DNA of 37,015 nt from Gammaproteobacteria bacterium (lineage in GTDB: Bacteria > Pseudomonadota > Gammaproteobacteria > QZLD01). The DNA lies in the NCBI GenBank assembly GCA_004796365.1, contig QZLE01000065.1, positions 1 through 37,015 of the forward strand, given 5' to 3'. A program made the position numbers and the translations under genes. Position 1 is the first letter of the stretch, and the number at the start of each line of letters is the position of its first letter. The notes beneath the pieces were generated by a model that worked only from the letters and a program-made list of their open reading frames with translations, was not told the DNA's origin and did not search any database. Positions 26,839 to 35,755 of the stretch are shown here, one piece after another.

Positions 26839-27452
26839 TAACCATCATTAATTATGGTTTAGGAAACATACAAGCCTTTTATGAAATTTATAAACGGCTC
26901 AACATCCCTGTCAATGTTGTTGAAACCCCGGGGCAACTAAAAAATATACAGCGTATTATTTTACCAGGAGTTGGGGCCTTTGACTGGGCAATGGGCAGGC
27001 TTAATTCATCAGGGATGCGAGAAGTTCTTGATGAATTAGTATTGGGGGAAAAATGTCCTGTCTTAGGGGTTTGCGTTGGGATGCAAATGATGGCACATAG
27101 CAGTGATGAAGGAAAACTTCCAGGACTAGGTTGGATTAACGCTCATGTAAAAAGATTTGATGACTCAAGATTTACACAAAAAACACACCTTCCTCATATG
27201 GGTTGGAATAATGTGGAACCAGTAATTAATGATAGCTTGTTTCATGAAATAAATTCGCCTAGATTCTATTTCCTCCATTCATATTATTTCCTTCCTAAAA
27301 AGCAGGAAAACGTTCTTGCGACAACGGACTATAACGGTACTTTTGTATCATCGGTTCGGGCAAATAATGTTTTCGGCACACAGTTTCATCCTGAGAAGAG
27401 CCATCAATGGGGTGTGCAGCTATTGAAGAACTTTGCAGAAAGAGAGATATAA
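26835..27452 (+). CDS. hisH: HisH-like glutaminase subunit of sugar amidotransferase
   Basis: A 205-residue class I glutamine amidotransferase. It shows INYGLGNIQAF, LPGVGAFDWAM, the nucleophile Cys80 in LGVCVGMQMM, LPHMGWN and the His/Glu pair in FGTQFHPEKSHQWG. It releases ammonia from glutamine for the amidotransferase encoded just before. The start codon is TTG, overlapping the wbpG stop by four bases. Context with wbpG and an altered HisF identifies it as the polysaccharide paralogue (HisH2 of Pseudomonas), not the histidine biosynthesis enzyme. Confidence 0.9.
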   Translation: MITIINYGLGNIQAFYEIYKRLNIPVNVVETPGQLKNIQRIILPGVGAFDWAMGRLNSSGMREVLDELVLGEKCPVLGVCVGMQMMAHSSDEGKLPGLGWINAHVKRFDDSRFTQKTHLPHMGWNNVEPVINDSLFHEINSPRFYFLHSYYFLPKKQENVLATTDYNGTFVSSVRANNVFGTQFHPEKSHQWGVQLLKNFAEREI

Positions 27453-27455
27453 CCG

Positions 27456-28238
27456 ATGTTGCGGCCAAGAATTATCCCTTGCCTGCTTATCCATAATAAA
27501 GGATTGGTAAAAACGGTGAAATTCGGTAACCCCAAATATGTCGGAGACCCAATTAATGCCGTCCGAATTTTTAATGAAAAAGAAGTGGACGAACTTATAG
27601 TTCTGGATATTGATGCGACAGTAGAAGGTCGTGAACCTGACTACACATTGATTCGAAATCTTGCATCTGAGTGCAGAATGCCGTTATGTTACGGAGGCGG
27701 AGTAACTTCTGTCGAACAAATTGAACGCATTGTAAGCCTAGGAGTTGAAAAAGTAGCAGTCAGTTCAGCAGTTATTGCCAATCCTAAGCTGGTATCCGAT
27801 GCGGCAAAAAGGGTTGGAAGTCAGAGCGTTGTAGTTGTTCTAGATGTCAAAAAAACTGGAATACTGCGACGTTTCGAGGTGTTTACTCACAATGCTAAAA
27901 AGAAAACCGGATTAAATCCAGTTGATTTTGCTCATCATCTTGAGCAATTAGGCGCAGGAGAAATTGTAATTAATTCAATAGAATTTGATGGTGAGATGAA
28001 AGGGTATGATAACGATCTAATTGAAAAAATCAGAAACGTTATTACGCTTCCTTTAACAACGTTAGGAGGAGCTGGCTCACTTAAAGATATTGAGAAAGTT
28101 ATTCAAAAATTCGGCATAATTGGCGCTGCAGCTGGAAGTCTTTTTGTATTTAAAGGGAAGTATCGCGCTGTATTAATTAATTACCCTAATCGTTCAGAGA
28201 AAGAAGATCTACTCAGACGCGCTGGAGCTATAGAGTAA
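27456..28238 (+). CDS. hisF: HisF-like ammonia-channel subunit of sugar amidotransferase
   Basis: A 260-residue TIM-barrel protein homologous to imidazole glycerol-phosphate synthase cyclase. It has RIIPCLLIHNKGLVKTVKF at the N-terminus, VLDIDATVEG, CYGGGVTS, VVVLDVKKTG with Asp130 and LTTLGGAGS. The catalytic Asp11 of true HisF (CLDV) is replaced by Leu11 (CLLI), so the histidine pathway reaction is unlikely. The barrel probably serves to channel ammonia from HisH to WbpG. It starts 3 bases after the hisH stop. Confidence 0.9.
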   Translation: MLRPRIIPCLLIHNKGLVKTVKFGNPKYVGDPINAVRIFNEKEVDELIVLDIDATVEGREPDYTLIRNLASECRMPLCYGGGVTSVEQIERIVSLGVEKVAVSSAVIANPKLVSDAAKRVGSQSVVVVLDVKKTGILRRFEVFTHNAKKKTGLNPVDFAHHLEQLGAGEIVINSIEFDGEMKGYDNDLIEKIRNVITLPLTTLGGAGSLKDIEKVIQKFGIIGAAAGSLFVFKGKYRAVLINYPNRSEKEDLLRRAGAIE

Positions 28239-28305
28239 TCAAAACTGACTCAAGGTAATTTAATAGATTGAATACTTTAAAATCATATGATTTAAGGAGC
28301 CAACT

Positions 28306-30402
28306 ATGAAGCAAATTCTCCAAAGTCTTAAAACCGGTACTACAGAAATAGCAGATGTACCATGCCCTTCAACAAATCGAGGCCAACTTTTGATTCAATC
28401 TTCCTGCTCTTTGGTTTCAGCTGGCACTGAAAGAATGCTTGTTGAATTTGGCAAAGCAGGATGGCTGGAAAAAGCCCGTAAACAACCAGATAAAGTACGC
28501 ATGGTCCTAGACAAAATAAAGACTGATGGATTAAAGCCTACATTAGAGGCTGTTTTTAATAAGCTAGACCAACCATTACCTCTAGGTTACTGCAATGTAG
28601 GAGAAGTAGCAGAAATTGGGGCAGGGGTTACACAATTTAAAGTTGGAGATAGAATAGCTTCAAATGGAAAGCACGCTCAAGTTGTTTCAGTTCCAGTAAA
28701 TTTATGCGCAAAGATTCCTGATAATGTTAGCGATGATGAGGCTGCATTTACAGTAATTGGGGCTATTGCCCTCCAAGGCATACGCCTCGTTCAACCAACC
28801 CTAGGTGAAACTATTGTTGTTACAGGGCTAGGACTAATTGGACTAATTACTGTTCAGTTACTAAAGGCTAATGGATGCCATGTAATTGGCTTGGATTACG
28901 ATAAAGAAAAGTTGGAATTAGCTCGTCAATTCGGAGCTACGGTAGTAGATTTATCATCTGGAGAAGATCCAATAATTGCTGCAGAGCAATTTTCTCGGGG
29001 GCGCGGAGTTGATGCGGTTATCGTAACAGCATCAACTAAAAGTAGTGAACCTATGCAGCAAGCAGCAACCATGTGCAGAAAACGTGGTCGTATAGTATTA
29101 GTTGGAGTCACTGGCCTTGAGCTTTCGCGAGCAGATTTCTTTGAGAAAGAACTAACCTTCCAGGTATCCTGCTCCTATGGTCCAGGAAGATATGACCCTG
29201 CATATGAAGAAAAAGGTTTTGACTACCCAGTTGGCTTTGTACGTTGGACAGAGCAAAGAAACTTTGAAGCTGTACTTGATATGATGGCTGATGGTCGTTT
29301 AGATGTTAAGCCTTTAATATCTCATAACATTGCAATATCAGAAGCTCAAAAAGCTTATGAAATTATAGTCGGCTCTGAACCTTCACTTGGTATTTTATTA
29401 GAATACCCACCTATTGAAGTAACCCCTGAGTCCAGAACTATTTCGTTTGCAACTAACAATGAAAAAGTAGCAGCATCACAAAAGGCTTCTGTTAGTTTTA
29501 TTGGGGCAGGAAATTATGCTTCATCTGTATTAATACCTGCTTTTAAAGATACACAAGCTCAACTACAAACAGTTGCTTCAAATACTGGCGTTAGTGGACT
29601 TCATGCAGCAAAGAAGTTTGGCTTCAATGAAACAACTACAGACACAGACAAAATATTCACCGACGATAGCACCAATGCCATTGTTATCACAACTCGCCAT
29701 GATAGCCATGCAAAATATGTATTAAAGGCCTTAGATGCTAATAAACATGTTTTTGTGGAAAAGCCTTTAGTTTTATTAAAGAGTGATCTGGAACAAATCG
29801 AACAGAAGTACCAAGACTCCAAGGCTCTGATAATGGTTGGATTTAACCGTCGGTTTGCACCACAAGTCATAAAGATCAAGTATCTATTATCAAGTGTTTC
29901 TGGGCCTAAATCATTTATAATGACAGTAAATGCTGGAGCAATTCCCGCAGACCATTGGACACAGGACAGGGAAATTGGCGGCGGCAGAATTATTGGAGAG
30001 GCATGTCATTTCATTGATCTACTACGCCATTTAGCAGATTGTTCTATTGTCGAATATAATAAATGCCCAATGGATTCCTCTACAAATGATACTGTCTCGA
30101 TACATTTAAAGTTTGCAGACGGTTCAATAGGCGCAATTCATTATTTTGCCAATGGTGATAAATCATTCCCAAAAGAAAGACTTGAGGTATTTGCATCTGG
30201 CCGTATTTTACAACTAGATAATTTTAGAAAGTTAACTGGTTATGGGTGGCCAGGGTTCTCGAAGATGAAACTTAAAAATCAAGACAAAGGTCAAAAAGCT
30301 TGTGCTCTTGCCTTTATTCAGTCTATTAATACAGGAGCTTCCTCTCCAATACCTATTGAAGAGATCTTGGAGGTAAGCAGAATAAGTATCGAGTTAGCAT
30401 AG
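28306..30402 (+). CDS. bi-domain oxidoreductase (MDR + Gfo/Idh/MocA)
   Basis: A 698-residue fusion. Residues 1-370 form a medium-chain (zinc-type alcohol dehydrogenase-like) reductase: GTERMLVEFGKAGWLEKA, PLPLGYCNVGEVAEIG, VGDRIASNG and the Rossmann motif VVTGLGLIGLITVQLL. Residues about 395-698 form a Gfo/Idh/MocA oxidoreductase: VSFIGAGNYASSVLIPAF, ITTRHDSHAKYVLKAL and VFVEKPLVL. Such fusions recur in surface-polysaccharide clusters next to a heparinase II/III family gene, exactly as here, but their shared reaction is not established to my knowledge. AAGGAG at 28294-28299 gives a strong start, preceded by the palindrome aaatcatatgattt (28280-28293). The MDR half shows no clear zinc-site cysteine set. 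Confidence 0.85.
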   Translation: MKQILQSLKTGTTEIADVPCPSTNRGQLLIQSSCSLVSAGTERMLVEFGKAGWLEKARKQPDKVRMVLDKIKTDGLKPTLEAVFNKLDQPLPLGYCNVGEVAEIGAGVTQFKVGDRIASNGKHAQVVSVPVNLCAKIPDNVSDDEAAFTVIGAIALQGIRLVQPTLGETIVVTGLGLIGLITVQLLKANGCHVIGLDYDKEKLELARQFGATVVDLSSGEDPIIAAEQFSRGRGVDAVIVTASTKSSEPMQQAATMCRKRGRIVLVGVTGLELSRADFFEKELTFQVSCSYGPGRYDPAYEEKGFDYPVGFVRWTEQRNFEAVLDMMADGRLDVKPLISHNIAISEAQKAYEIIVGSEPSLGILLEYPPIEVTPESRTISFATNNEKVAASQKASVSFIGAGNYASSVLIPAFKDTQAQLQTVASNTGVSGLHAAKKFGFNETTTDTDKIFTDDSTNAIVITTRHDSHAKYVLKALDANKHVFVEKPLVLLKSDLEQIEQKYQDSKALIMVGFNRRFAPQVIKIKYLLSSVSGPKSFIMTVNAGAIPADHWTQDREIGGGRIIGEACHFIDLLRHLADCSIVEYNKCPMDSSTNDTVSIHLKFADGSIGAIHYFANGDKSFPKERLEVFASGRILQLDNFRKLTGYGWPGFSKMKLKNQDKGQKACALAFIQSINTGASSPIPIEEILEVSRISIELA

Positions 30403-30422
30403 TAAAAAAATATCCGGAAGAA

Positions 30423-32105
30423 ATGATTTTGAATAAACTCAAAATGATCTTGCGTTATTATCACACGCTAAAATATCTAAAATTACGGCAGTTTTTTTGG
30501 CGCATAAGATATCGTTTTTTTCGAAACAACACTGCTGACCTTAGCCCTCCTCCACAAATGCGGGATGAAAATGGCATATGGAAACTACCTGCTGCAAGAA
30601 GAGCATCAATGGTAGCAAATAACTGTTTTCTGTTCCTAAATCAGGAAGGAGAACTTAACTCTGTAGATGACTGGCAAAATCATAGCTCTAAACTATGGCT
30701 TTATAACCTGCACTACTTTGATGATCTTAATGCAAACGGGTCGTCTGAACGAACTGAATGGCACTCATCATTAATTAATCAATGGATTAATGATAATCCT
30801 CCAGCCAAAGGGGAAGGTTGGGAGCCATACCCTTTATCCATCCGCATAATCAACTGGATTAAGTGGCACCTTAAAGGAAACCAGCTAACACCAGAAGCTA
30901 TAGAGTCGCTTGCTATTCAAACTCGCTGGTTAACTAAAAGATTAGAATGGCACCTTCTTGGAAACCATCTGTTTATTAATGCAAAAGCACTGGTTTTTGC
31001 TGGATGTTTTTTTCATGGTATTGAAGCAGATAAGTGGCTTGAGAAAGGGATAGAAATTCTACTCCATGAAATACCTGAGCAGATATTGCAAGATGGAGGG
31101 CACTTTGAAAGAAGCACAATGTACCATGCTCTCGCCTTTGAAGACATGCTGGATTTGTATAACATTTCAAACAGATTCCCCCGAGCCTTTAAAACATGGA
31201 ACAAAGAAATATCCACTTGGCCTGAAATAATCAAAAAAATGGGACAATGGCTAAAAGCAATGAGCCATCCAGATGGAGAGATCTCTTTTTTCAATGATGC
31301 AGCAATTGGAATAGCTCCAACACCTTCAGAGATTTTTAGATATGCTGAGGATCTTAATATAGAGTGCGCAGATTTAACAAAAGAAGAAGTTATTTGGCTG
31401 CGTGAATCTGGGTATATTCGAATTAACCATCATGATATTGCATTAATAATCGACATTGCACCTGTTGGCCCTGACTACCTCCCTGGTCATGCGCATGCTG
31501 ACACCCTGAGTTACGAACTTTCTATCAATGATAAACGAATAGTTATTAATTCTGGAACGTCAAGATATGGTTTAGGAGCTGAGCGAGAAAGAGAAAGAAG
31601 CACTGCCGCTCATTCTACTATAGAAGTTGACAAAGAAAACTCATCAGAAGTTTGGGCTGGATTTCGCGTTGCTCGCAGAGCTTACCCGCTTCAACCAGAG
31701 GTATTATCAAACAAAAATGAAATTTCAGTTTCATGCTCACACAATGGTTATTTAAGGTTACCTGGGCGCGTTATTCATAAAAGAACATGGAACATCACAG
31801 AAACACAAATTAGCATACTAGATCAAATTGATGGGAAATATTCATCAGCAACTTCTCGAATCTTCTTTCACCCTGAAATCAAGCCTGACTTGAACAATTT
31901 AGAAGGGCATTTTTCGGTTGATAACCAGCAGTTTTTCTGGAATCTAAGTAATGGCGATCCAGTTCTCTCCAATTCGAAATATTCACCCGAGTTTGGCGTC
32001 CAAATGGACAACGTTTGCCTTGAGATTAATATAGACTCACCAACAGTTGAATTTAGAATAGAACTTCCAAATTCAAATATCCAAAATTCGGTTCAGGAGA
32101 TTTAA
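30423..32105 (+). CDS. heparinase II/III family protein (alginate-lyase-like)
   Basis: A 560-residue protein with an N-terminal helical toroid (LWLYNLHYFDDLN, WEPYPLSIRIINWIKWHL, RLEWHLLGNHLFINAKAL, GGHFERSTMYHALAFEDML) and a C-terminal beta-rich heparinase II/III domain (PGHAHADTLSYELSIN, INSGTSRYG, RSTAAHSTIEVDKENSSEVW). The Asn-His, Tyr-His and His-Ala-His features are those expected for uronic-acid polysaccharide lyases. No signal peptide is visible, so it would act in the cytoplasm, which argues against simple polymer degradation. It is paired with the preceding bi-domain oxidoreductase and probably shares its pathway. A GGAAG precedes the ATG. Confidence 0.85.
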   Translation: MILNKLKMILRYYHTLKYLKLRQFFWRIRYRFFRNNTADLSPPPQMRDENGIWKLPAARRASMVANNCFLFLNQEGELNSVDDWQNHSSKLWLYNLHYFDDLNANGSSERTEWHSSLINQWINDNPPAKGEGWEPYPLSIRIINWIKWHLKGNQLTPEAIESLAIQTRWLTKRLEWHLLGNHLFINAKALVFAGCFFHGIEADKWLEKGIEILLHEIPEQILQDGGHFERSTMYHALAFEDMLDLYNISNRFPRAFKTWNKEISTWPEIIKKMGQWLKAMSHPDGEISFFNDAAIGIAPTPSEIFRYAEDLNIECADLTKEEVIWLRESGYIRINHHDIALIIDIAPVGPDYLPGHAHADTLSYELSINDKRIVINSGTSRYGLGAERERERSTAAHSTIEVDKENSSEVWAGFRVARRAYPLQPEVLSNKNEISVSCSHNGYLRLPGRVIHKRTWNITETQISILDQIDGKYSSATSRIFFHPEIKPDLNNLEGHFSVDNQQFFWNLSNGDPVLSNSKYSPEFGVQMDNVCLEINIDSPTVEFRIELPNSNIQNSVQEI

Positions 32106-33278
32106 TTGAAAATACTATTCTTGAGTTTTTATTATAAACCGGACTTGTGCGCAGGATCTTTCCGTTCGTCAGCTTTAGTCAAAGCCCTTCAGGCAATTGC
32201 CCCTACTGCAGAGATTGACATAATAACGACTCTACCAAATAGATATAGCTCGTTCTCTCAAGAAGCGCCTGAATACGAAAATGATGGCAATATTTCTATT
32301 CACAGAATTAAGCTTCCTTCTCATAAAAGCGGAATGTTAGATCAATCCAAAGCATTTCTAACTTATGCCAGGAAAACCTTAAATGTAATAAAAGGCAATC
32401 AATATGATTTAGTTTATGCAACCTCAAGCCGATTAATGACAGCGGCTTTAGGTTCATGGATAGCAAAAAAGAATAAATCGCCGCTATATCTAGATATAAG
32501 AGATATTTTTGTAGATACAATAAAGGATGTACTACCAACCCATTTATCTATTTTAAGATATGTTTTTGACACAGTAGAAAAGCTAACTATTAAGCAAGCA
32601 AATAAAGTTAATTTGGTTTCAAAAGGATTTGAAGATTACTTTTCTAGCCGCTATCCAAATACAAAGTTTTCATATTATTTCAATGGTGTCGATGATGAGT
32701 TTATTGATGCCAGTTCAAATGAAAATAATACCCCACCTGCAAATAACCCTATTTCAGTTCTTTATGCGGGAAACCTAGGGGAAGGGCAAGGATTACACTC
32801 AATACTTCCTTCGCTTGCAAATAAATTAGCAGGAAAAGTCCAGTTCGTTATATTTGGTGATGGAGGTAGACGGGAGGCTTTAGAGAGTGCTTTAGAAAAA
32901 GAGCAGATTTCAAACGTTGAAATTCACCCTCCTGTTACACGAGATCAACTCATTGAAGAATATAAACAAGCAGATATATTATTTCTCCACTTAAATGATT
33001 ATGATGCCTTCAAAAAGGTATTGCCTTCAAAAGTTTTCGAATACGCCGCCCTAGGAAAGCCTATATGGGCTGGAGTTGCAGGATTTGCAGCTAAATTCAT
33101 CAACTCGGAAATAGAAAATGCCCAAGTATTTGAACCTTGTAATTCAAACCAGGGGCTAGAAACTTTTCAGCAGTTAAAGGTTGAACATACACCAAGAAAA
33201 GATTTTATTGATAAATATAAGCGTTCGAGCATCATGAAAGATATGGCTAAAGACATACTATCAATTACAGATTGCTAA
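32106..33278 (+). CDS. GT4-family glycosyltransferase (WbuB-like)
   Basis: A 390-residue GT-B transferase. The start is a TTG directly after the heparinase stop, with CAGGAG 10 bases upstream. The N-terminus ILFLSFYYKPDLCAGSFRSSALVKAL and YDLVYATSSRLMTAALGSWIA are typical of WbuB-like GT4 enzymes often found near WbpV and WbpL. The donor lobe has SVLYAGNLGEGQGLHSILPSLA, VIFGDGGRREALE and KVLPSKVFEYAALGKPIWAGVAG, with acidic residues at the usual place. By position it may add the second sugar onto the HexNAc loaded by WbpL. Confidence 0.85.
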   Translation: MKILFLSFYYKPDLCAGSFRSSALVKALQAIAPTAEIDIITTLPNRYSSFSQEAPEYENDGNISIHRIKLPSHKSGMLDQSKAFLTYARKTLNVIKGNQYDLVYATSSRLMTAALGSWIAKKNKSPLYLDIRDIFVDTIKDVLPTHLSILRYVFDTVEKLTIKQANKVNLVSKGFEDYFSSRYPNTKFSYYFNGVDDEFIDASSNENNTPPANNPISVLYAGNLGEGQGLHSILPSLANKLAGKVQFVIFGDGGRREALESALEKEQISNVEIHPPVTRDQLIEEYKQADILFLHLNDYDAFKKVLPSKVFEYAALGKPIWAGVAGFAAKFINSEIENAQVFEPCNSNQGLETFQQLKVEHTPRKDFIDKYKRSSIMKDMAKDILSITDC

Positions 33279-33287
33279 GAGGTAAAA

Positions 33288-34247
33288 GTGAATATTCTAG
33301 TAACAGGTGCAGATGGTTTTGTAGGTTCATCTTTATGCAAGTACCTTTCTAGTAAAGGACTAACCGTAAGGGGGGCTTTGTGGAAACAAACTGAAAAATC
33401 AATTAGCTGCCATGAAACTGAAGTCATTGGCAATATTGATGGTGACACCAACTGGAAAAAAGCTCTTGAGAATATCGATATAATTGTTCATTGCGCAGCC
33501 AGAGTTCATGTAATGAAAGATAGCTCGGACGACCCTCTGAATGAGTTTAGAAAAACAAATGTCGATGGAACTTTAAACCTTGCATCCCAAGCTGCTGCAG
33601 AGGGGATAAAAAAAATAATTTTTATTAGCTCAATAAAAGTAAATGGTGAATTCACACACAAGGAGAAACCATTTAGGCATGATGATAGCCCAGCGCCAGT
33701 CGATCCATACGGAATTTCAAAACTTGAAGCGGAAGAATGCTTGAAGAAAATTTCAAAAACTAGTGATCTAAATTACACAATTATCAGACCAACTCTTATT
33801 TATGGACCAGGAGTTAAAGCCAATTTTTTAAACATGATGAAATGGCTATACAAAGGGATGCCTTTGCCGTTTGGCAAAATCAATAATATGCGTAGCCTGT
33901 TAGCTCTAGATAATTTGACAGATTTCATTTATTGCTGCGCAATAAATAGTAAATCGGATAATAAAACCTTCTTAATTTCTGATGATAATGACTTATCCAC
34001 AACTGAGTTAATGAAAAAGACTTCAGCCTTATTGAATAAAAGGTCCAAGCTACTACCGATTCCAGAAAAGGTAATTCAATGCCTAGCCAAAATAGTCGGC
34101 AAAGAAGACTTTGCACAAAGGTTATTAGGTTCTCTACAGGTTGATATTTCATTTGCAAAAGAAACGTTAAATTGGACCCCTGTAATAAGTTTCGATGAAG
34201 CATTAGAACAAACAACTAAGGATTTCTTAAAAGGGTGTCATAAATGA
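33288..34247 (+). CDS. wbpV: WbpV-like NAD-dependent epimerase/reductase
   Basis: A 319-residue extended SDR with ILVTGADGFVGSSLCKYL, VHCAARVHVM, ISSIKVNGE, the catalytic DPYGISKLEAEE (Tyr and Lys of YxxxK intact) and IIRPTLIYGPGVKANFLNMM. The VHCAARVHVM and SSIKVNGE signatures mark the WbpV/WbiG group, which reduces the 4-keto product of WbpM to UDP-QuiNAc or UDP-FucNAc. The start is GTG with GAGG upstream. It overlaps wbpL by ATGA (34244-34247), the common wbpV-wbpL pairing, which implies that its product is the sugar used for chain initiation. Confidence 0.85.
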   Translation: MNILVTGADGFVGSSLCKYLSSKGLTVRGALWKQTEKSISCHETEVIGNIDGDTNWKKALENIDIIVHCAARVHVMKDSSDDPLNEFRKTNVDGTLNLASQAAAEGIKKIIFISSIKVNGEFTHKEKPFRHDDSPAPVDPYGISKLEAEECLKKISKTSDLNYTIIRPTLIYGPGVKANFLNMMKWLYKGMPLPFGKINNMRSLLALDNLTDFIYCCAINSKSDNKTFLISDDNDLSTTELMKKTSALLNKRSKLLPIPEKVIQCLAKIVGKEDFAQRLLGSLQVDISFAKETLNWTPVISFDEALEQTTKDFLKGCHK

Positions 34248-35254
34248 CAATACTGCTCATATCATTAATATGCTTTATCACTTCAGTTTTTTTAACTTGG
34301 ATTATTAGAATATATGCCTTAAAAAAGAAAATTGTTGATATTCCAAACTCTAGGAGCTCCCATATAATTCCAACCCCCAGAGGCGGAGGGCTATCATTCA
34401 TAATAGCATTTATTGCTGCCTTAATTTTCCTCTTAGCCTCCAACTTGGTAGACAAGAATTTGGCCATTGCATTATTAGCCAGTGGTGGAATTGTGGCTAT
34501 TGTAGGTTTAATTGATGACCATAATAATCTAAAACCAAAGATAAGAATTACAGCGCATTTTATCGCAGCATCTATAGGGGTGTATTGTTTAGGAGGACTG
34601 CCTGCTTTAACATTTTTTGGGAAAACTACGGATCTTGGCATAATTGGAGACCTACTCGCTATCATTGGCACAGTATGGATTCTTAATCTAAATAACTTTA
34701 TGGATGGAATTGATGGAATATCTTCAATCGAAGCCATTTCTGTTGCATTATTTTTATCTCTATTAATTTTTCATTTTGGTCAACATAAAGAGGTTATTGA
34801 TCCACTAATAATATTGGCATTCGCAGTTGCTGGATTTTTGGTTTGGAACTTCCCTCCAGCAAAAATATTTATGGGGGACTCTGGAAGTGGTTTTTTGGGC
34901 ATCACCCTTGCCTTAATCGGAATAAAATCTGCCAATATTGATCAAAACTTCTTTTGGATTACTCTGGTGTTGATCGGTGTATTCATGGTAGATGCGACGT
35001 ATACTTTGATTGTACGCATTAAAAATGGCGAAAAAGCAAGTGAAGCTCATAGAAGCCATGCATATCAATTTGCTTCAAGAAAATATGGGCATAGGGCAGT
35101 AACACTATCTGTTTTTGTTATTAATGCTGCTTGGCTTGCGCCTATATCTTGGAGCATAGCCGCTGGAAATATTGATGGTGCGGTAGGTATGGTGGCAGCT
35201 TATTTGCCCTTAACCTTATTAGCATTCAAATTTAATGCTGGTAAAAGAGAGTGA
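34244..35254 (+). CDS. wbpL: undecaprenyl-phosphate HexNAc-1-phosphate transferase (WbpL, MraY/WecA family)
   Basis: A 336-residue polytopic inner-membrane enzyme that starts the repeat unit by moving a HexNAc-1-phosphate onto undecaprenyl phosphate. It has about ten membrane helices and the family motifs DIPNSRSSHIIPTPRGGGLSF, VGLIDDHNNLKPKIR, LNLNNFMDGIDGISS (Asp-rich Mg site), PPAKIFMGDSGSGFLG and a cytoplasmic EAHRSHAYQFASRKYGH. It is the last gene of the rightward block and ends 15 bases from the convergent rfaH stop, with no clear terminator between. Confidence 0.93.
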   Translation: MTILLISLICFITSVFLTWIIRIYALKKKIVDIPNSRSSHIIPTPRGGGLSFIIAFIAALIFLLASNLVDKNLAIALLASGGIVAIVGLIDDHNNLKPKIRITAHFIAASIGVYCLGGLPALTFFGKTTDLGIIGDLLAIIGTVWILNLNNFMDGIDGISSIEAISVALFLSLLIFHFGQHKEVIDPLIILAFAVAGFLVWNFPPAKIFMGDSGSGFLGITLALIGIKSANIDQNFFWITLVLIGVFMVDATYTLIVRIKNGEKASEAHRSHAYQFASRKYGHRAVTLSVFVINAAWLAPISWSIAAGNIDGAVGMVAAYLPLTLLAFKFNAGKRE

Positions 35255-35269
35255 TTTTTACAGCATTCA

Positions 35270-35752
35270 TCAAGCGCTTAACTGCTCAAGTGGCAGTTTG
35301 ACGCGATGCCATTTATTCATCATATTAAGCAATACAATTGCTCTTTTATCTCCATCCATTTCATGATAAATTGCATCCAGCTGCTCAAATGGTCCATCTA
35401 TAACACTTATGTTATCGCCCTTTGAGAATAATGGCCTTGAAATATTACCATGATCACTACTATCTTTTAGTCCAGAAATCATAGATTCATCAACTGGTAT
35501 TGGCTTACTACCAAAAGACACTAATTTTATTACCCCCCTGGTAGATCTAATGGCCGACATATTAATACTCGCTATGTCTATATTGATAAACAAATACCCT
35601 GGGAACAAGGGCTCCTTTGCTTTCACCAATACCCCTTTATTAATCTTTTCAGTTATTATCTCAGGTTTATAACACTGAAAACCTTGATTGCATAAATGCA
35701 AAACTGCCCGATCTTCCTGCCCATACTTGCATTGTATAAGATACCAGTTCAT
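35270..35752 (-). CDS. rfaH: RfaH-type transcription antiterminator (NusG paralogue)
   Basis: A 160-residue NusG-like protein. The NGN domain shows NWYLIQCKYGQEDRAVLHL, CYKPEI, KEPLFPGYLFINID and STRGVIKLVSFG. The C-terminal part has the KOW-like KGDNISVIDGPFEQLDAIYHEMDGDKRAIVLL. Length and the opening WYLIxCK match RfaH (E. coli 162 residues). It would bind the ops element at 7664 and carry RNA polymerase through the 27.5-kb gene block. I chose ATG 35752; a TTG one codon earlier, abutting the wzz stop at 35756, is the alternative. It is transcribed with wzz and converges on the operon it probably controls. Confidence 0.92.
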   Translation of the reverse strand: MNWYLIQCKYGQEDRAVLHLCNQGFQCYKPEIITEKINKGVLVKAKEPLFPGYLFINIDIASINMSAIRSTRGVIKLVSFGSKPIPVDESMISGLKDSSDHGNISRPLFSKGDNISVIDGPFEQLDAIYHEMDGDKRAIVLLNMMNKWHRVKLPLEQLSA

Positions 35753-35755
35753 CAA

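Noticed and set aside
26835-28238. Histidine biosynthesis genes hisH and hisF
   Set aside because: The HisF-like protein lacks catalytic Asp11, no other his gene is adjacent, and both are coupled to wbpG, so they are the sugar-amidotransferase paralogues.
30423-32105. Secreted polysaccharide lyase
   Set aside because: No signal peptide is visible at the N-terminus and the gene is embedded between biosynthetic genes, so an extracellular degradative role is not supported.
34216-34737. 173-codon open frame antisense to wbpL
   Set aside because: It lies wholly opposite strongly supported wbpL and wbpV coding sequence, its translation shows no family motif, and it has no ribosome site. It is a shadow frame.
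35255-35269. Bidirectional terminator between wbpL and rfaH
   Set aside because: Only 15 bases separate the stops and no stem-loop with a T-run is visible; convergent transcription may be handled inside the genes or by Rho.
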